Assembly: GCA_029338835.1 (NCBI GenBank)
Contig: JAQYBD010000094.1
Coordinates: 1-47,324 of the forward strand
Direction: 5' to 3'
Source of the DNA: Selenomonadaceae bacterium
GTDB taxonomy: Bacteria; Bacillota; Negativicutes; Selenomonadales; Selenomonadaceae
Length of the DNA: 47,324 bases
The notes beneath the pieces were generated by a model. It ran no database searches. It was not told the origin of the DNA and saw nothing but the letters and a program-made list of their open reading frames with translations. Both the position numbers and the translations under genes were made by a program. Below are positions 8,002 to 15,528 of this stretch, piece by piece; position 1 is the first letter of the stretch, and each line of letters begins with the position of its first letter.

Positions 8002-9399
8002 TCAGCCGTTCTTGCTCTCTGCATGCGTAAGCTTCAAGGCTTTTTCCGCTCCGCTTTTCTCGGTGAAATCGCGCAGCCTGCTGGTCAAGAGGAAGGTGCC
8101 GAAGATCAAGGCGGAGATGTCTGCTGCTGGTACGGCAAGCCAGACGCCTGTGAGTCCGAGCATGCGCGGCAGTACGAATAAATAGACAACGATGCCGAGC
8201 AGGTTGCGGGCAAAAGACATCAGGGCTGAGGTGCGCCCATCCGATATGGCCGTGAAAAAGCCTGAGATGAAGAGGTTGAACCCGCATAACAGGAACGCAA
8301 AGGAAAAGAGCAGGAACCCATGATGCGTAAGTTCATAAACATGGCCGCCTTGCGGCAGGAAGAGTGCAATCAGAGGTGTAGCGAGCAGGTGAGCAAGGCC
8401 GAAGGATAGGAGGGCTGCACCTGCGATGACAAGCAGGCTCAGTTTGACAAGGCGACGCAGCTCCTGGAAATCCCTGGCACCGAAATGATAGGAGAAGATC
8501 GGTGCGACGCCATTGGTAAATCCCATGTAGACGGCTGTCAACAGCATCTCGGCGTAGAGGATGACAGAGATGGCGGCAACGCCATCAGCGCCAGCATAAT
8601 GGAAGGTCAGGATGTTGAAGAGAAAGGTCGTGATGCCGACTGAGAGCTGCGTGACGAGTTCGGAGCTGCCATTGTACATGGCCTGCCCAAGTGCAGGCCA
8701 CTCAAGCCTGGGCCGTGTGAAATGCAGGACGCGGCTGTAACACTGGAAGTAGCTCAGGCCGATGACAGCTGCCAGCACGTCAGCAAGGCCCGTTGCCAGT
8801 CCGGCTCCCATTACGCCGAGTCCGAGATGGGCAAGGAACAGGTAGTCAAGCCCCGCATTGGTCATACCGGCCAGCACGGAGACGATGAAGCCCTGCATGG
8901 GGCGTCCATCGGCAATGAAGAAGGCGTTGAAGAGGATCATGAGCGCGGCAAATGGGAAAAATGGCAGGAGAGCGTAGAGATAGTTGCGGCAATCGGCTAA
9001 AAGCTCTGAAGAAGAGCCGAGCAGGAACAACAGGTCATCTCCCGCAGCAAAGGCCAGCAGGGCCAGTGTACCCGAAAAAGCTGCCGTTGCGATGGTAAGC
9101 ATGGTGAAGCGGCGGCGTGCGGCCTGTGGCTCGCCCTCGCCGAGATTCTTGGCGACGAGAGCGGATCCGCCGGAAGCGAGCATGATGGCCAGTCCCAGCA
9201 CGAGGTTGATGGCCGGATAGACGATATTGGAGGCAGCAAGGGCATCGCTGCCGGCATAACGGCCGATGAAGATGCCATCCGTTACGGTATAGAGAGAAAT
9301 GATGATCATCATCCCGATGGACGGTGCAGCAAAACGCAGTAACGATTTTAAAGTGAAGTGACGTCCCAGCGGTGATGCGGTGGTAAGATGTTCTGACAT
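8002..9399 (-). CDS. MATE-family multidrug/sodium efflux transporter
   Basis: This 465-residue polytopic membrane protein has about twelve hydrophobic segments and the internal two-fold repeat of the MATE family. The start (SPLGRHFTLKSLLRFAAPSIGMMIIISLYTVTDGIFIGRY) is typical of the DinF/NorM-like subgroup. Such proteins export cationic compounds in exchange for Na+ or H+; the substrate cannot be read from sequence. ATG 9399 is preceded by AGAAAGGA. The gene is divergent from a MerR-type regulator. Its own promoter has the long 19-bp spacer that MerR activators need, so drug-induced activation by that neighbour is likely. It ends at the shared bidirectional terminator next to parS. Confidence 0.9.
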   Translation of the reverse strand: MSEHLTTASPLGRHFTLKSLLRFAAPSIGMMIIISLYTVTDGIFIGRYAGSDALAASNIVYPAINLVLGLAIMLASGGSALVAKNLGEGEPQAARRRFTMLTIATAAFSGTLALLAFAAGDDLLFLLGSSSELLADCRNYLYALLPFFPFAALMILFNAFFIADGRPMQGFIVSVLAGMTNAGLDYLFLAHLGLGVMGAGLATGLADVLAAVIGLSYFQCYSRVLHFTRPRLEWPALGQAMYNGSSELVTQLSVGITTFLFNILTFHYAGADGVAAISVILYAEMLLTAVYMGFTNGVAPIFSYHFGARDFQELRRLVKLSLLVIAGAALLSFGLAHLLATPLIALFLPQGGHVYELTHHGFLLFSFAFLLCGFNLFISGFFTAISDGRTSALMSFARNLLGIVVYLFVLPRMLGLTGVWLAVPAADISALIFGTFLLTSRLRDFTEKSGAEKALKLTHAESKNG

Positions 9400-9447
9400 G
9401 ATATCGCAGTCCTTTCTGGTTAAAATCTCGTGATTTGTGATATTATT

Positions 9448-9478
9448 ATCGTAAAGTATACAGTAACTGTAATGTCAA
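9448..9478 (-). promoter_or_regulatory. MerR-type promoter and operator of the MATE gene
   Basis: Read on the minus strand, TTGACA (9478-9473) and TACGAT (9453-9448) are 19 bp apart. The spacer holds the perfect dyad TACAGTTACTGTA (9459-9471). An over-long spacer with a central dyad is the hallmark of promoters activated by MerR-family DNA distortion. Confidence 0.85.
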
Positions 9479-9489
9479 GGGGGGCAGGA

Positions 9490-10341
9490 ATGATGAATCA
9501 CAAGATGGGATTCCATACTGGTGAGTTTGCCAGGCTCTGTGGGGTCAATAAGCGTACGCTGCATTACTATGATGAACAGGGGATTTTCTCGCCGGATCAT
9601 GTGGAAGCCAATGGGTATCGCAGTTATTCTGTGCGCCAGCTCTATCCGTTCATCATGATCCGCATGTTGCGCCAGATGGGGCTGGAGCTATCTGAAATCA
9701 AAGGATATATGGCGGAACGCAGTCCGGAGCGCCTGGATGCCCTGCTGGCAGGACAGGAGGGGTGGCTGCAGCAGGAGCTGCGCCGTTTGCAGGATATGAA
9801 ACACATGGTGGAGAATCAGCGTGCAATCCTTGCACGGGCCCGTTCTATTGTCTGTGATACCGTTGCCGTGGAAGAATTCCATGAAATGCCATTTGTTTAT
9901 TCGTCTCCCGTACGCACTGCCATGGCGGCAGAGGACTGGAATGGCGTGGAACGCATCATCATGGAACACATGCGTTATGTGCTGACCCATGAACTCAATA
10001 CCGGATATGCCTTCGGTGCGCTTGTCGCCAGGGATGATTTCCTGACACCAGGGCAGGAAACGCTGATCGCACGTTTTTTCACTTTGATAGATAAAGAACG
10101 ATTGCATGTTCCGGCGGAGATGACAGCCACGCGCCCGGCTGGCTCTTATCTCGTGACGTATTTCAAGGGAGATTATATGGATACTGCTGCGGCTTATCAG
10201 CGCTTGCGCGCTTATCTGGCTGCTCATCCGGATATCGCTCCGGGCCCGTATTCTTATGAGGAGAGCATCATCGAAGATCTTGGTACAGCCAATCCGGAAG
10301 AGTACATCACGCGCATTGCCATATCGATCCTGCCAGGATGA
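9490..10341 (+). CDS. MerR-family transcriptional regulator with effector-binding domain
   Basis: This 283-residue regulator begins with a MerR winged helix: FHTGEFARLCGVNKRTLHYYDEQGIFSPDHVEANGYRSYS. A dimerising coiled coil follows (~residues 80-120), and then a C-terminal GyrI/BltR-like ligand domain of ~150 residues. Regulators of this build sense hydrophobic drugs and activate an adjacent pump gene. The divergent MATE gene and its 19-bp-spacer promoter with a TACAGTAACTGTA operator fit this exactly. ATG 9490 (or 9493) is chosen because AAGGGGGG (9477-9484) precedes it; upstream in-frame codons would run into the operator. A possible own promoter (TTGTGA 9435, TATACA 9457) overlaps the same operator, so autoregulation is expected. 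Confidence 0.88.
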   Translation: MMNHKMGFHTGEFARLCGVNKRTLHYYDEQGIFSPDHVEANGYRSYSVRQLYPFIMIRMLRQMGLELSEIKGYMAERSPERLDALLAGQEGWLQQELRRLQDMKHMVENQRAILARARSIVCDTVAVEEFHEMPFVYSSPVRTAMAAEDWNGVERIIMEHMRYVLTHELNTGYAFGALVARDDFLTPGQETLIARFFTLIDKERLHVPAEMTATRPAGSYLVTYFKGDYMDTAAAYQRLRAYLAAHPDIAPGPYSYEESIIEDLGTANPEEYITRIAISILPG

Positions 10342-10452
10342 CCGACTTGTTTTTGCGGGTGCATACTGATATGATATAAAAAGATAAGTATATTTTTTGT
10401 GGCTGATAAAAGCAATTTGCATATCTTTTTTATATAATAAAGGATGAGATCT

Positions 10453-11313
10453 ATGGACTTAAAACAACTTCATTATTTCCTGACGATTGTAGAAGAGCGG
10501 CAGATTACGGCGGCTGCCAGAAAACTGCATATGGCGCAGCCGCCTCTCAGCAATCAGATGAAGCTGCTGGAGTCAGAGCTTGGCATGCAGCTGTTTGAAC
10601 GCGGACCGCATCATATCGAGCTGACAGATGCCGGCCGCATGCTGGCACGCCGGGCGCGTCAGCTCCTGGATATGGCGGATACGGCCAGGCGTGAGATTGA
10701 CGATTTGCGGCGGGGGCTCAGCGGGACACTGACGCTCGGTACGGTATCATCCTCAGGCAATTTCTTGCTGAGTCCCGGCATGCAGGAGTTCCGCAAGACT
10801 TATCCAGGAATCCATTTTGAGATTTACGATGGCAATACGTATCAGCTCATTGATATGCTGGAAAAAGGCATGATAGAGATCGGCATTGTCCGGACGCCTT
10901 TCAATGCTGCTCGTTTCAATTGCCGCTACCGCCGTCCCGAACCCATGATCGCGGCGATGTCTGCGGCACTTGACTGGGCACCAGAACGCGATACTATCGC
11001 TATCTCCGAGCTGGCGGGCAAGCCGCTGATCGTTTATCGGCGATTCTATCCGTTGATCCAGGATGCGTGCGCAGCACATGATTTTGCTCCGGAGATCTAT
11101 TGTCGCAACGATGATGCGCGCACGACCATCCTCTGGGCGAATGCCGGCCTTGGCGTGGCTGTTGCACCAGCCGGGGCCGTGGACCTGGCTGCTCATGGAA
11201 ACCTGCACATCAAACAGATTGAAGAGCCGTCGCTCAAAACGAGATTGGCTGCCATCTGGCCGCGCGATAAATATCTCTCGTCTCTGGCTGAGCGTTTCCT
11301 GGCCTCGTTTTAA
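10453..11313 (+). CDS. LysR-family transcriptional regulator
   Basis: This 286-residue protein has the N-terminal winged helix-turn-helix of the family (MDLKQLHYFLTIVEERQITAAARKLHMAQPPLSNQMKLLESELGMQLFER) and a two-lobed periplasmic-binding-like effector domain from ~residue 90. ATG 10453 is preceded by AAAGGATGAG; the in-frame ATG at 10444 lies inside that Shine-Dalgarno sequence. No divergent partner gene is adjacent, so the target is unclear. The co-oriented small secreted protein and tannase genes downstream are candidates, because LysR-type regulators often control aromatic-acid metabolism. That link is inference only. Confidence 0.87.
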   Translation: MDLKQLHYFLTIVEERQITAAARKLHMAQPPLSNQMKLLESELGMQLFERGPHHIELTDAGRMLARRARQLLDMADTARREIDDLRRGLSGTLTLGTVSSSGNFLLSPGMQEFRKTYPGIHFEIYDGNTYQLIDMLEKGMIEIGIVRTPFNAARFNCRYRRPEPMIAAMSAALDWAPERDTIAISELAGKPLIVYRRFYPLIQDACAAHDFAPEIYCRNDDARTTILWANAGLGVAVAPAGAVDLAAHGNLHIKQIEEPSLKTRLAAIWPRDKYLSSLAERFLASF

Positions 11314-11443
11314 CGGGGCAGGGGAAGCTGATGAAAAATCTAATGGAAAGTCAACAGGCATCTAAACGGAATGCAAAGCGGCAGCGTTACACTAAGAGCA
11401 TCAAAAATAACCTTCTCTTATCAAGATGGAAAGAGAGATGATC

Positions 11444-11758
11444 ATGATGAAAATCTGGAAAAAAAGCATAGCTGCCGTTTTAGCTGGTCTCATGGGTTTT
11501 GGTGTCTGGGGGACGTCACTGGCTTTGCCTGCCGAAGCTGCATCCCATCAGGCTTACGAGCAAGTCAATGCGCATCCCGCCTGGCATCAGGCTGCTCATG
11601 AACGCGAACTGGCAAAGCAGAAAAAATCAGACCATGAGCGCTGGGAGCGCGAGCATCGCCGCGCAGAGAAATCTTCGAAGGGGCATTCGACGGGAGAGGT
11701 CACGACGGCTGCCATTCTCGGGGCTGTCGTCGGTGCAGTCATTGCCAAAAATACGTGA
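11444..11758 (+). CDS. Small secreted/exported protein with glycine-zipper-like C-terminus
   Basis: This protein of about 104 residues is not a recognised family. The N-terminus is a clear Sec signal peptide (MMKIWKKSIAAVLAGLMG..., cleavage likely after AEA near residue 32). The mature part is short and very rich in His, Glu, Lys and Arg, with HERELAKQKKSDHERWEREHRRAEK likely helical. It ends in TTAAILGAVVGAVIAKNT, whose small-residue spacing resembles a glycine-zipper membrane segment. I choose ATG 11444 because AAAGAGAG lies seven bases upstream; 11438 and 11447 are also possible. It sits between the LysR gene and the tannase gene in the same orientation. An envelope-stress or periplasmic chaperone-like role is conceivable but unsupported. 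Confidence 0.65.
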   Translation: MMKIWKKSIAAVLAGLMGFGVWGTSLALPAEAASHQAYEQVNAHPAWHQAAHERELAKQKKSDHERWEREHRRAEKSSKGHSTGEVTTAAILGAVVGAVIAKNT

Positions 11759-11888
11759 TGACGGATTCCTGTTTTTCTGCAAAGAAATGAAGAATCTGGA
11801 AGGAGATTTGCCCGTCACGGAGAAAAGTAAATGATAAGGATACGGCAACAGCCCGGTGTCCGAAGCAAGATATGCACATGGAGAATAA

Positions 11889-11926
11889 AAAACCGCTATT
11901 CTATGAGGGAGAGCGGTTTTCTTTTT
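11889..11926 (+). terminator. Terminator/attenuator hairpin just upstream of the tannase gene
   Basis: AAAACCGCT (11889-11897) pairs with AGCGGTTTT (11912-11920), followed by CTTTTT. It ends only ~24 bp before the tannase start, leaving no room for a promoter. Any tannase transcript from upstream must therefore read through it. An additional small hairpin lies at ~11836-11859. Confidence 0.7.
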
Positions 11927-11949
11927 GGTTAAAAGGAAGGATGAAAGCT

Positions 11950-13707
11950 ATGACTTTAAAACGCTATATATTGACAATGCTGGCAGTCAGTGCGCTGTCC
12001 ATGCCGTTTGCAGCCGGAACCAGCCAGGCCGCAGCGAATGATGCTGCGGCGCAGGCTGTGCCGGCTTCTACCGCCGACACAGCGGTAACGAATGACGCGC
12101 AGGGAACGAGTACGGTTATTGCAAAGGCAAAGACGGGGCATGCAGCTGCCAGACAGAAGACGTACAGCCTGAAATTCGATAAGAATGCCTATACGAAGGA
12201 AACGCTGAAGCTCAATGGCGAAGATGTTGCGTTCCGCGCTTACCGTAATATCGTTTACGTATCAAAGCCGGTTTCGGTGGAAGCGGAATCGATGAGTATC
12301 TTCATCCCCGAAGCGTATTTCAAGGATGGTGGTACAGTCAATGGCTATACGAAAAAGACAGCGCCAATCTTCCTGCCGAATGGCGTGGGCGGCTATATGC
12401 CGGGTGAGATCAAGGAGCCGAGCGCCAATGACCGCATGAGCGGCGGCGCGAATGCATCGCTCGTTGCGCTCTCCAAGGGGTATGTCGTTGCCGCTCCTGC
12501 TGTTCGCGGCCGCACGACAGCAGGGACTGACGGCGTGACGTATGTCGGCAAGGCTCCTGCGCTGATTGTCGATTACAAGGCTGCTGTGCGATACCTGCGC
12601 CATAACAAAGGCCGTCTGCCGGCCGGTGATACGGGCAAGCTCATCTCGGATGGCACGAGCGCCGGCGGTGCGCTTTCGGCATTGCTGGGAGCCACCGGCA
12701 ATAGCCGGGACTATGAAGCGGATCTCAAGGCAATTGGTGCGGCCAGGGAACGCGATGATATCTTTGCTTCGCAGGCTTATTGCCCAATCACTGATCTTGA
12801 CCATGCGGACATGGCCTATGAATGGATGTTCAATGGGGTCGATGAGGCCTATCAGAGCAGTGGTGCCATGATGCCAAGGATGAACCCAGCTGCAGGGGCA
12901 ATCCTGCCCGATGCCGAAGACAAGCTTCCGATGATGGGCGCCGAGTCTGCTGCAGGAACTGGAGATGATGCTGCCGTGACGGATCGTCCCGACAATGCAC
13001 CGACGGAGATAGCAACCGCTGTGCCGCTCACCGATGCGCAGAAGGTGGCGTCCAGACAGCTCAAGGCCCTCTACCCGGCTTATATCAACAGCCTGAATCT
13101 CAAGGATGCTGACGGCCAGGCGTTGACGCTGGAGAAGGACGGGACAGGCAGCTTTGCTGACTACATCAAGTCGGTTTACGCCGCATCCGCACAGACGGCT
13201 CTCGATGCTGGTGAAGATCTGTCTGGCCTTGACTGGCTGACCATTGAAGACGGTAAGGTTGTGGCTGTCGATCTCACGAAGTATGCGCCGTGGGCAACGC
13301 GACTCAAGGCCACGCCCGCCTTTGATAAATTCGATCTGAGTTCGGGTGAGAATGATGAATTCGGCACGACGGCGAATGCGCCGCGCCACTTCACAGGCTT
13401 CTCGCTGACACGCAGCACGCAGCCGGGGACGAGACTGGCTCCATGGGAGGATATCAAACGGATGAATCCGCTCTACTATATCGGGCAGAAAGGCGTGAAG
13501 GTTGCCCCGCACTGGCGTATCCGCCACGGTGCGAAAGACCGTGATACCTGCCTGGCCGTGCCGGCGGTCCTCGCGCTGAAGCTGCAGGATACCGGCTATG
13601 ATGTCAACTTTTCCTCACCGTGGGGCAAGGGTCATGCAGGCGATTATGATCTTGCTGAACTCTTTGCCTGGGCCGATCATATCTGCAAAGCCAGCAGCAA
13701 AAAATAA
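11950..13707 (+). CDS. Secreted subtype-B tannase (tannin acylhydrolase)
   Basis: This 585-residue alpha/beta-hydrolase resembles the Lactobacillus plantarum tannase TanLpl. Matching blocks include YRNIVYVSKPV, APIFLPNGVGGYMPG, IVDYKAAVRYLRHNKGRLP and GTSAGGALSALLGATGNS. The expected catalytic triad is S237 (GTSAGG), D530 (HGAKDRD) and H562 (GHAGDYD). The enzyme hydrolyses galloyl esters of tannins to gallate. Residues 1-~25 form a signal peptide (MTLKRYILTMLAVSALSMPFAAGTSQA), so it acts outside the cytoplasm. It is longer than TanLpl (469 residues) because of an N-terminal low-complexity extension and an Ala/Pro/Asp-rich insertion around residues 295-365. ATG 11950 is chosen for AAGGAAGG nine bases upstream; 11941 is possible. 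A terminator-like hairpin in the leader suggests attenuation. Confidence 0.9.
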   Translation: MTLKRYILTMLAVSALSMPFAAGTSQAAANDAAAQAVPASTADTAVTNDAQGTSTVIAKAKTGHAAARQKTYSLKFDKNAYTKETLKLNGEDVAFRAYRNIVYVSKPVSVEAESMSIFIPEAYFKDGGTVNGYTKKTAPIFLPNGVGGYMPGEIKEPSANDRMSGGANASLVALSKGYVVAAPAVRGRTTAGTDGVTYVGKAPALIVDYKAAVRYLRHNKGRLPAGDTGKLISDGTSAGGALSALLGATGNSRDYEADLKAIGAARERDDIFASQAYCPITDLDHADMAYEWMFNGVDEAYQSSGAMMPRMNPAAGAILPDAEDKLPMMGAESAAGTGDDAAVTDRPDNAPTEIATAVPLTDAQKVASRQLKALYPAYINSLNLKDADGQALTLEKDGTGSFADYIKSVYAASAQTALDAGEDLSGLDWLTIEDGKVVAVDLTKYAPWATRLKATPAFDKFDLSSGENDEFGTTANAPRHFTGFSLTRSTQPGTRLAPWEDIKRMNPLYYIGQKGVKVAPHWRIRHGAKDRDTCLAVPAVLALKLQDTGYDVNFSSPWGKGHAGDYDLAELFAWADHICKASSKK

Positions 13708-13738
13708 AAAGCTGCTGCACATATATCGTTGAGAAAAG

Positions 13739-13765
13739 CGCTCGCTGAACGCAGCGGGTGTTTTT
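13739..13765 (+). terminator. Tannase gene terminator
   Basis: CGCTCGCT (13739-13746) pairs with AGCGGGTG (13753-13760) using wobbles, followed by TTTTT. Confidence 0.7.
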
Positions 13766-13865
13766 CTTGACTATATAGTTAGTGAAGTCAACCACATTTT
13801 AGGGCAGATAAACCCCGCATCATCATCAGATGAAAGACAGGGACGCTTCCGGCACTCTTTTTATT

Positions 13866-13904
13866 AAAAAACTGCCGCACATTTTGTCATGTGCGGCAGT
13901 TTTT
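13866..13904. terminator. Bidirectional terminator between tannase and acyl-CoA synthetase genes
   Basis: A near-perfect 16-17-bp inverted repeat around TTTGTC has A(5) on the left and T(5) on the right. It serves the convergent genes on both sides. Confidence 0.95.
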
Positions 13905-13915
13905 CAACATATGTT

Positions 13916-15403
13916 TTATTTATTGTCTTTGCTGGCCAGGAAATCCTTGAGGATCTGGCGCTTGGCAATCTTGCCCGTCGTCGTACGAGGCAGCGATGGC
14001 AGCTCGTGGAATTCGCGCGGGATCTTGTAGAGAGCCAGGTTGGCCTGCAGGAATTTCTTGAGTTCGCGGATGTTGATGGCGGCGCCTTCATGCAGGCTGT
14101 AGAAGCAGGCGCCGGCCTGGCCGCGGAGCTTGTCATGGATACCGATGACGGCAGCTTCACTGATGCCAGGGAACTGATAGATGAGTTCTTCTACTTCACG
14201 CGGATAGATATTCTCACCCATGCTGATGATCATATCTTTGATACGGTCGACGATGTAGATGTAGCCATCTTCGTCAGCACGTGCGACGTCACCCGTATGG
14301 AACCAGCCGCCGCGCAATGCATCTTTGGTGGCATCGGGAAGATTCCAGTAGCCGAGCATGATATTGTCGCCCTTGACGACGAGTTCGCCCGCTTCTCCTT
14401 CAGGAACGCGATTGCCTTCTGCATCGACGAGTTTCCACTGGATGCCGGGAACGACCGGACCACAGGATCCGACTTTCGGGCGTTCTGGAGGGTTCATCGT
14501 GACAACTGGTGAAGTCTCGGACAGGCCATAGCCTTCACAGATATCGACGCCGAACTTGCCCATGAAATCCTGTTCGATCTTAAGCGGCAGCGTCGTGCCG
14601 CCCGAGACGACGAGACGCAGCGAAGCCATATCTTCCTTGGTGGCCAGTTTGGTCAGCAGGCTGCAGATGGATGGCACGATGTAGAGATCGTTGATCTTCT
14701 CGTTGCGGATGACATTGATGGTCTCTTTCGGCGTAAAGGAATCAAGGATGACGATCTCTGCGCCGCAGAAGAGCGGATAAAGGACGGAACACGTCCAGCC
14801 GAAGCAATGATACATCGGCAGTACGCAGAGTACGTGATGTTCGGCACGGCAATGCATGAAGCTCATCTGCTCGGCATTGGCGATGAGGTTGCGGTGCGAG
14901 AGAACGGCACCTTTAGGAGCTCCCGTAGTGCCGGAGGTATAGATGATGACGCAGGGATTCTGCTCATCGAAGGTGGCTGGCAGGGCTGGTGCTTTGGGGA
15001 TGGATGCATCTTCTTTCCCCATCTGGCGGATATCGTGCTGCGTGATGCGCATGTCGCAGCGCAGGGCCGCCAGTGCATCGACGAGATTCAGCGGCTGGTA
15101 CGTGAGGATGTGACGGGAGCCGGCGTCTTTGATGATGTAGGCAATCTCGCGATTGCTGAGCTGGAAATTGATGGGGACGGCAATGGCACCCAGCGAGGCA
15201 ATAGCCATATAGGCATAGATGAAGTCTGCACTATTGCGCGAGAAAATACTGACGCGATCGCCGACGCGGACGCCTGCGGCATAAAGACGGTTGCGGCAGG
15301 CCGCGACGTGCTGCTGCAGCTCCCGGTAGGTGATGCGGCGCTCATGGTCGACAAGTGCCAGGGAATCAGGATCTCCCTGGTAGATCAGTTCATGTACAAA
15401 CAT
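13916..15403 (-). CDS. AMP-forming acyl-CoA synthetase (long-chain fatty-acid-CoA ligase-like)
   Basis: This 495-residue enzyme belongs to the ANL adenylating superfamily. It shows the P-loop YTSGTTGAPKGA, the GYGLSETSP motif, the hinge YIVDRIKDMIISMGENIYPREVE, and the catalytic lysine region TTTGKIAKRQIL near the C-terminus. It activates a carboxylic acid as acyl-AMP and then forms the CoA thioester; chain length cannot be decided from motifs. The frame extends upstream, but ATG 15403 (MFVHELIYQGDPDSLALV) is preceded by AAAGGAAGG and matches the family start. A consensus promoter lies at 15475-15503. It is monocistronic. In an anaerobe it may recycle or scavenge fatty acids, since no beta-oxidation genes are nearby. 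Confidence 0.87.
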   Translation of the reverse strand: MFVHELIYQGDPDSLALVDHERRITYRELQQHVAACRNRLYAAGVRVGDRVSIFSRNSADFIYAYMAIASLGAIAVPINFQLSNREIAYIIKDAGSRHILTYQPLNLVDALAALRCDMRITQHDIRQMGKEDASIPKAPALPATFDEQNPCVIIYTSGTTGAPKGAVLSHRNLIANAEQMSFMHCRAEHHVLCVLPMYHCFGWTCSVLYPLFCGAEIVILDSFTPKETINVIRNEKINDLYIVPSICSLLTKLATKEDMASLRLVVSGGTTLPLKIEQDFMGKFGVDICEGYGLSETSPVVTMNPPERPKVGSCGPVVPGIQWKLVDAEGNRVPEGEAGELVVKGDNIMLGYWNLPDATKDALRGGWFHTGDVARADEDGYIYIVDRIKDMIISMGENIYPREVEELIYQFPGISEAAVIGIHDKLRGQAGACFYSLHEGAAINIRELKKFLQANLALYKIPREFHELPSLPRTTTGKIAKRQILKDFLASKDNK

Positions 15404-15474
15404 GGTTTTCCTTCCTTTAGAGGAGCCTGAGGCCCCTATCGCAGAGAACAATTTTTCTGATTGCTGTACCTTTA

Positions 15475-15503
15475 ATTTTATACCAGGTCACAAATTTTGT
15501 CAA
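15475..15503 (-). promoter_or_regulatory. Promoter of the acyl-CoA synthetase gene
   Basis: On the minus strand, TTGACA (15503-15498) and TAAAAT (15480-15475) are separated by 17 bp. Confidence 0.85.
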
Positions 15504-15528
15504 AGCGTGTTCAAGCAGCTTGCAGGCC

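Noticed and set aside
11834..11890. A known riboswitch (SAM, cobalamin, TPP, fluoride, c-di-GMP) upstream of the tannase gene
   Set aside because: None of the conserved cores I know for these classes could be placed; only simple hairpins are visible.
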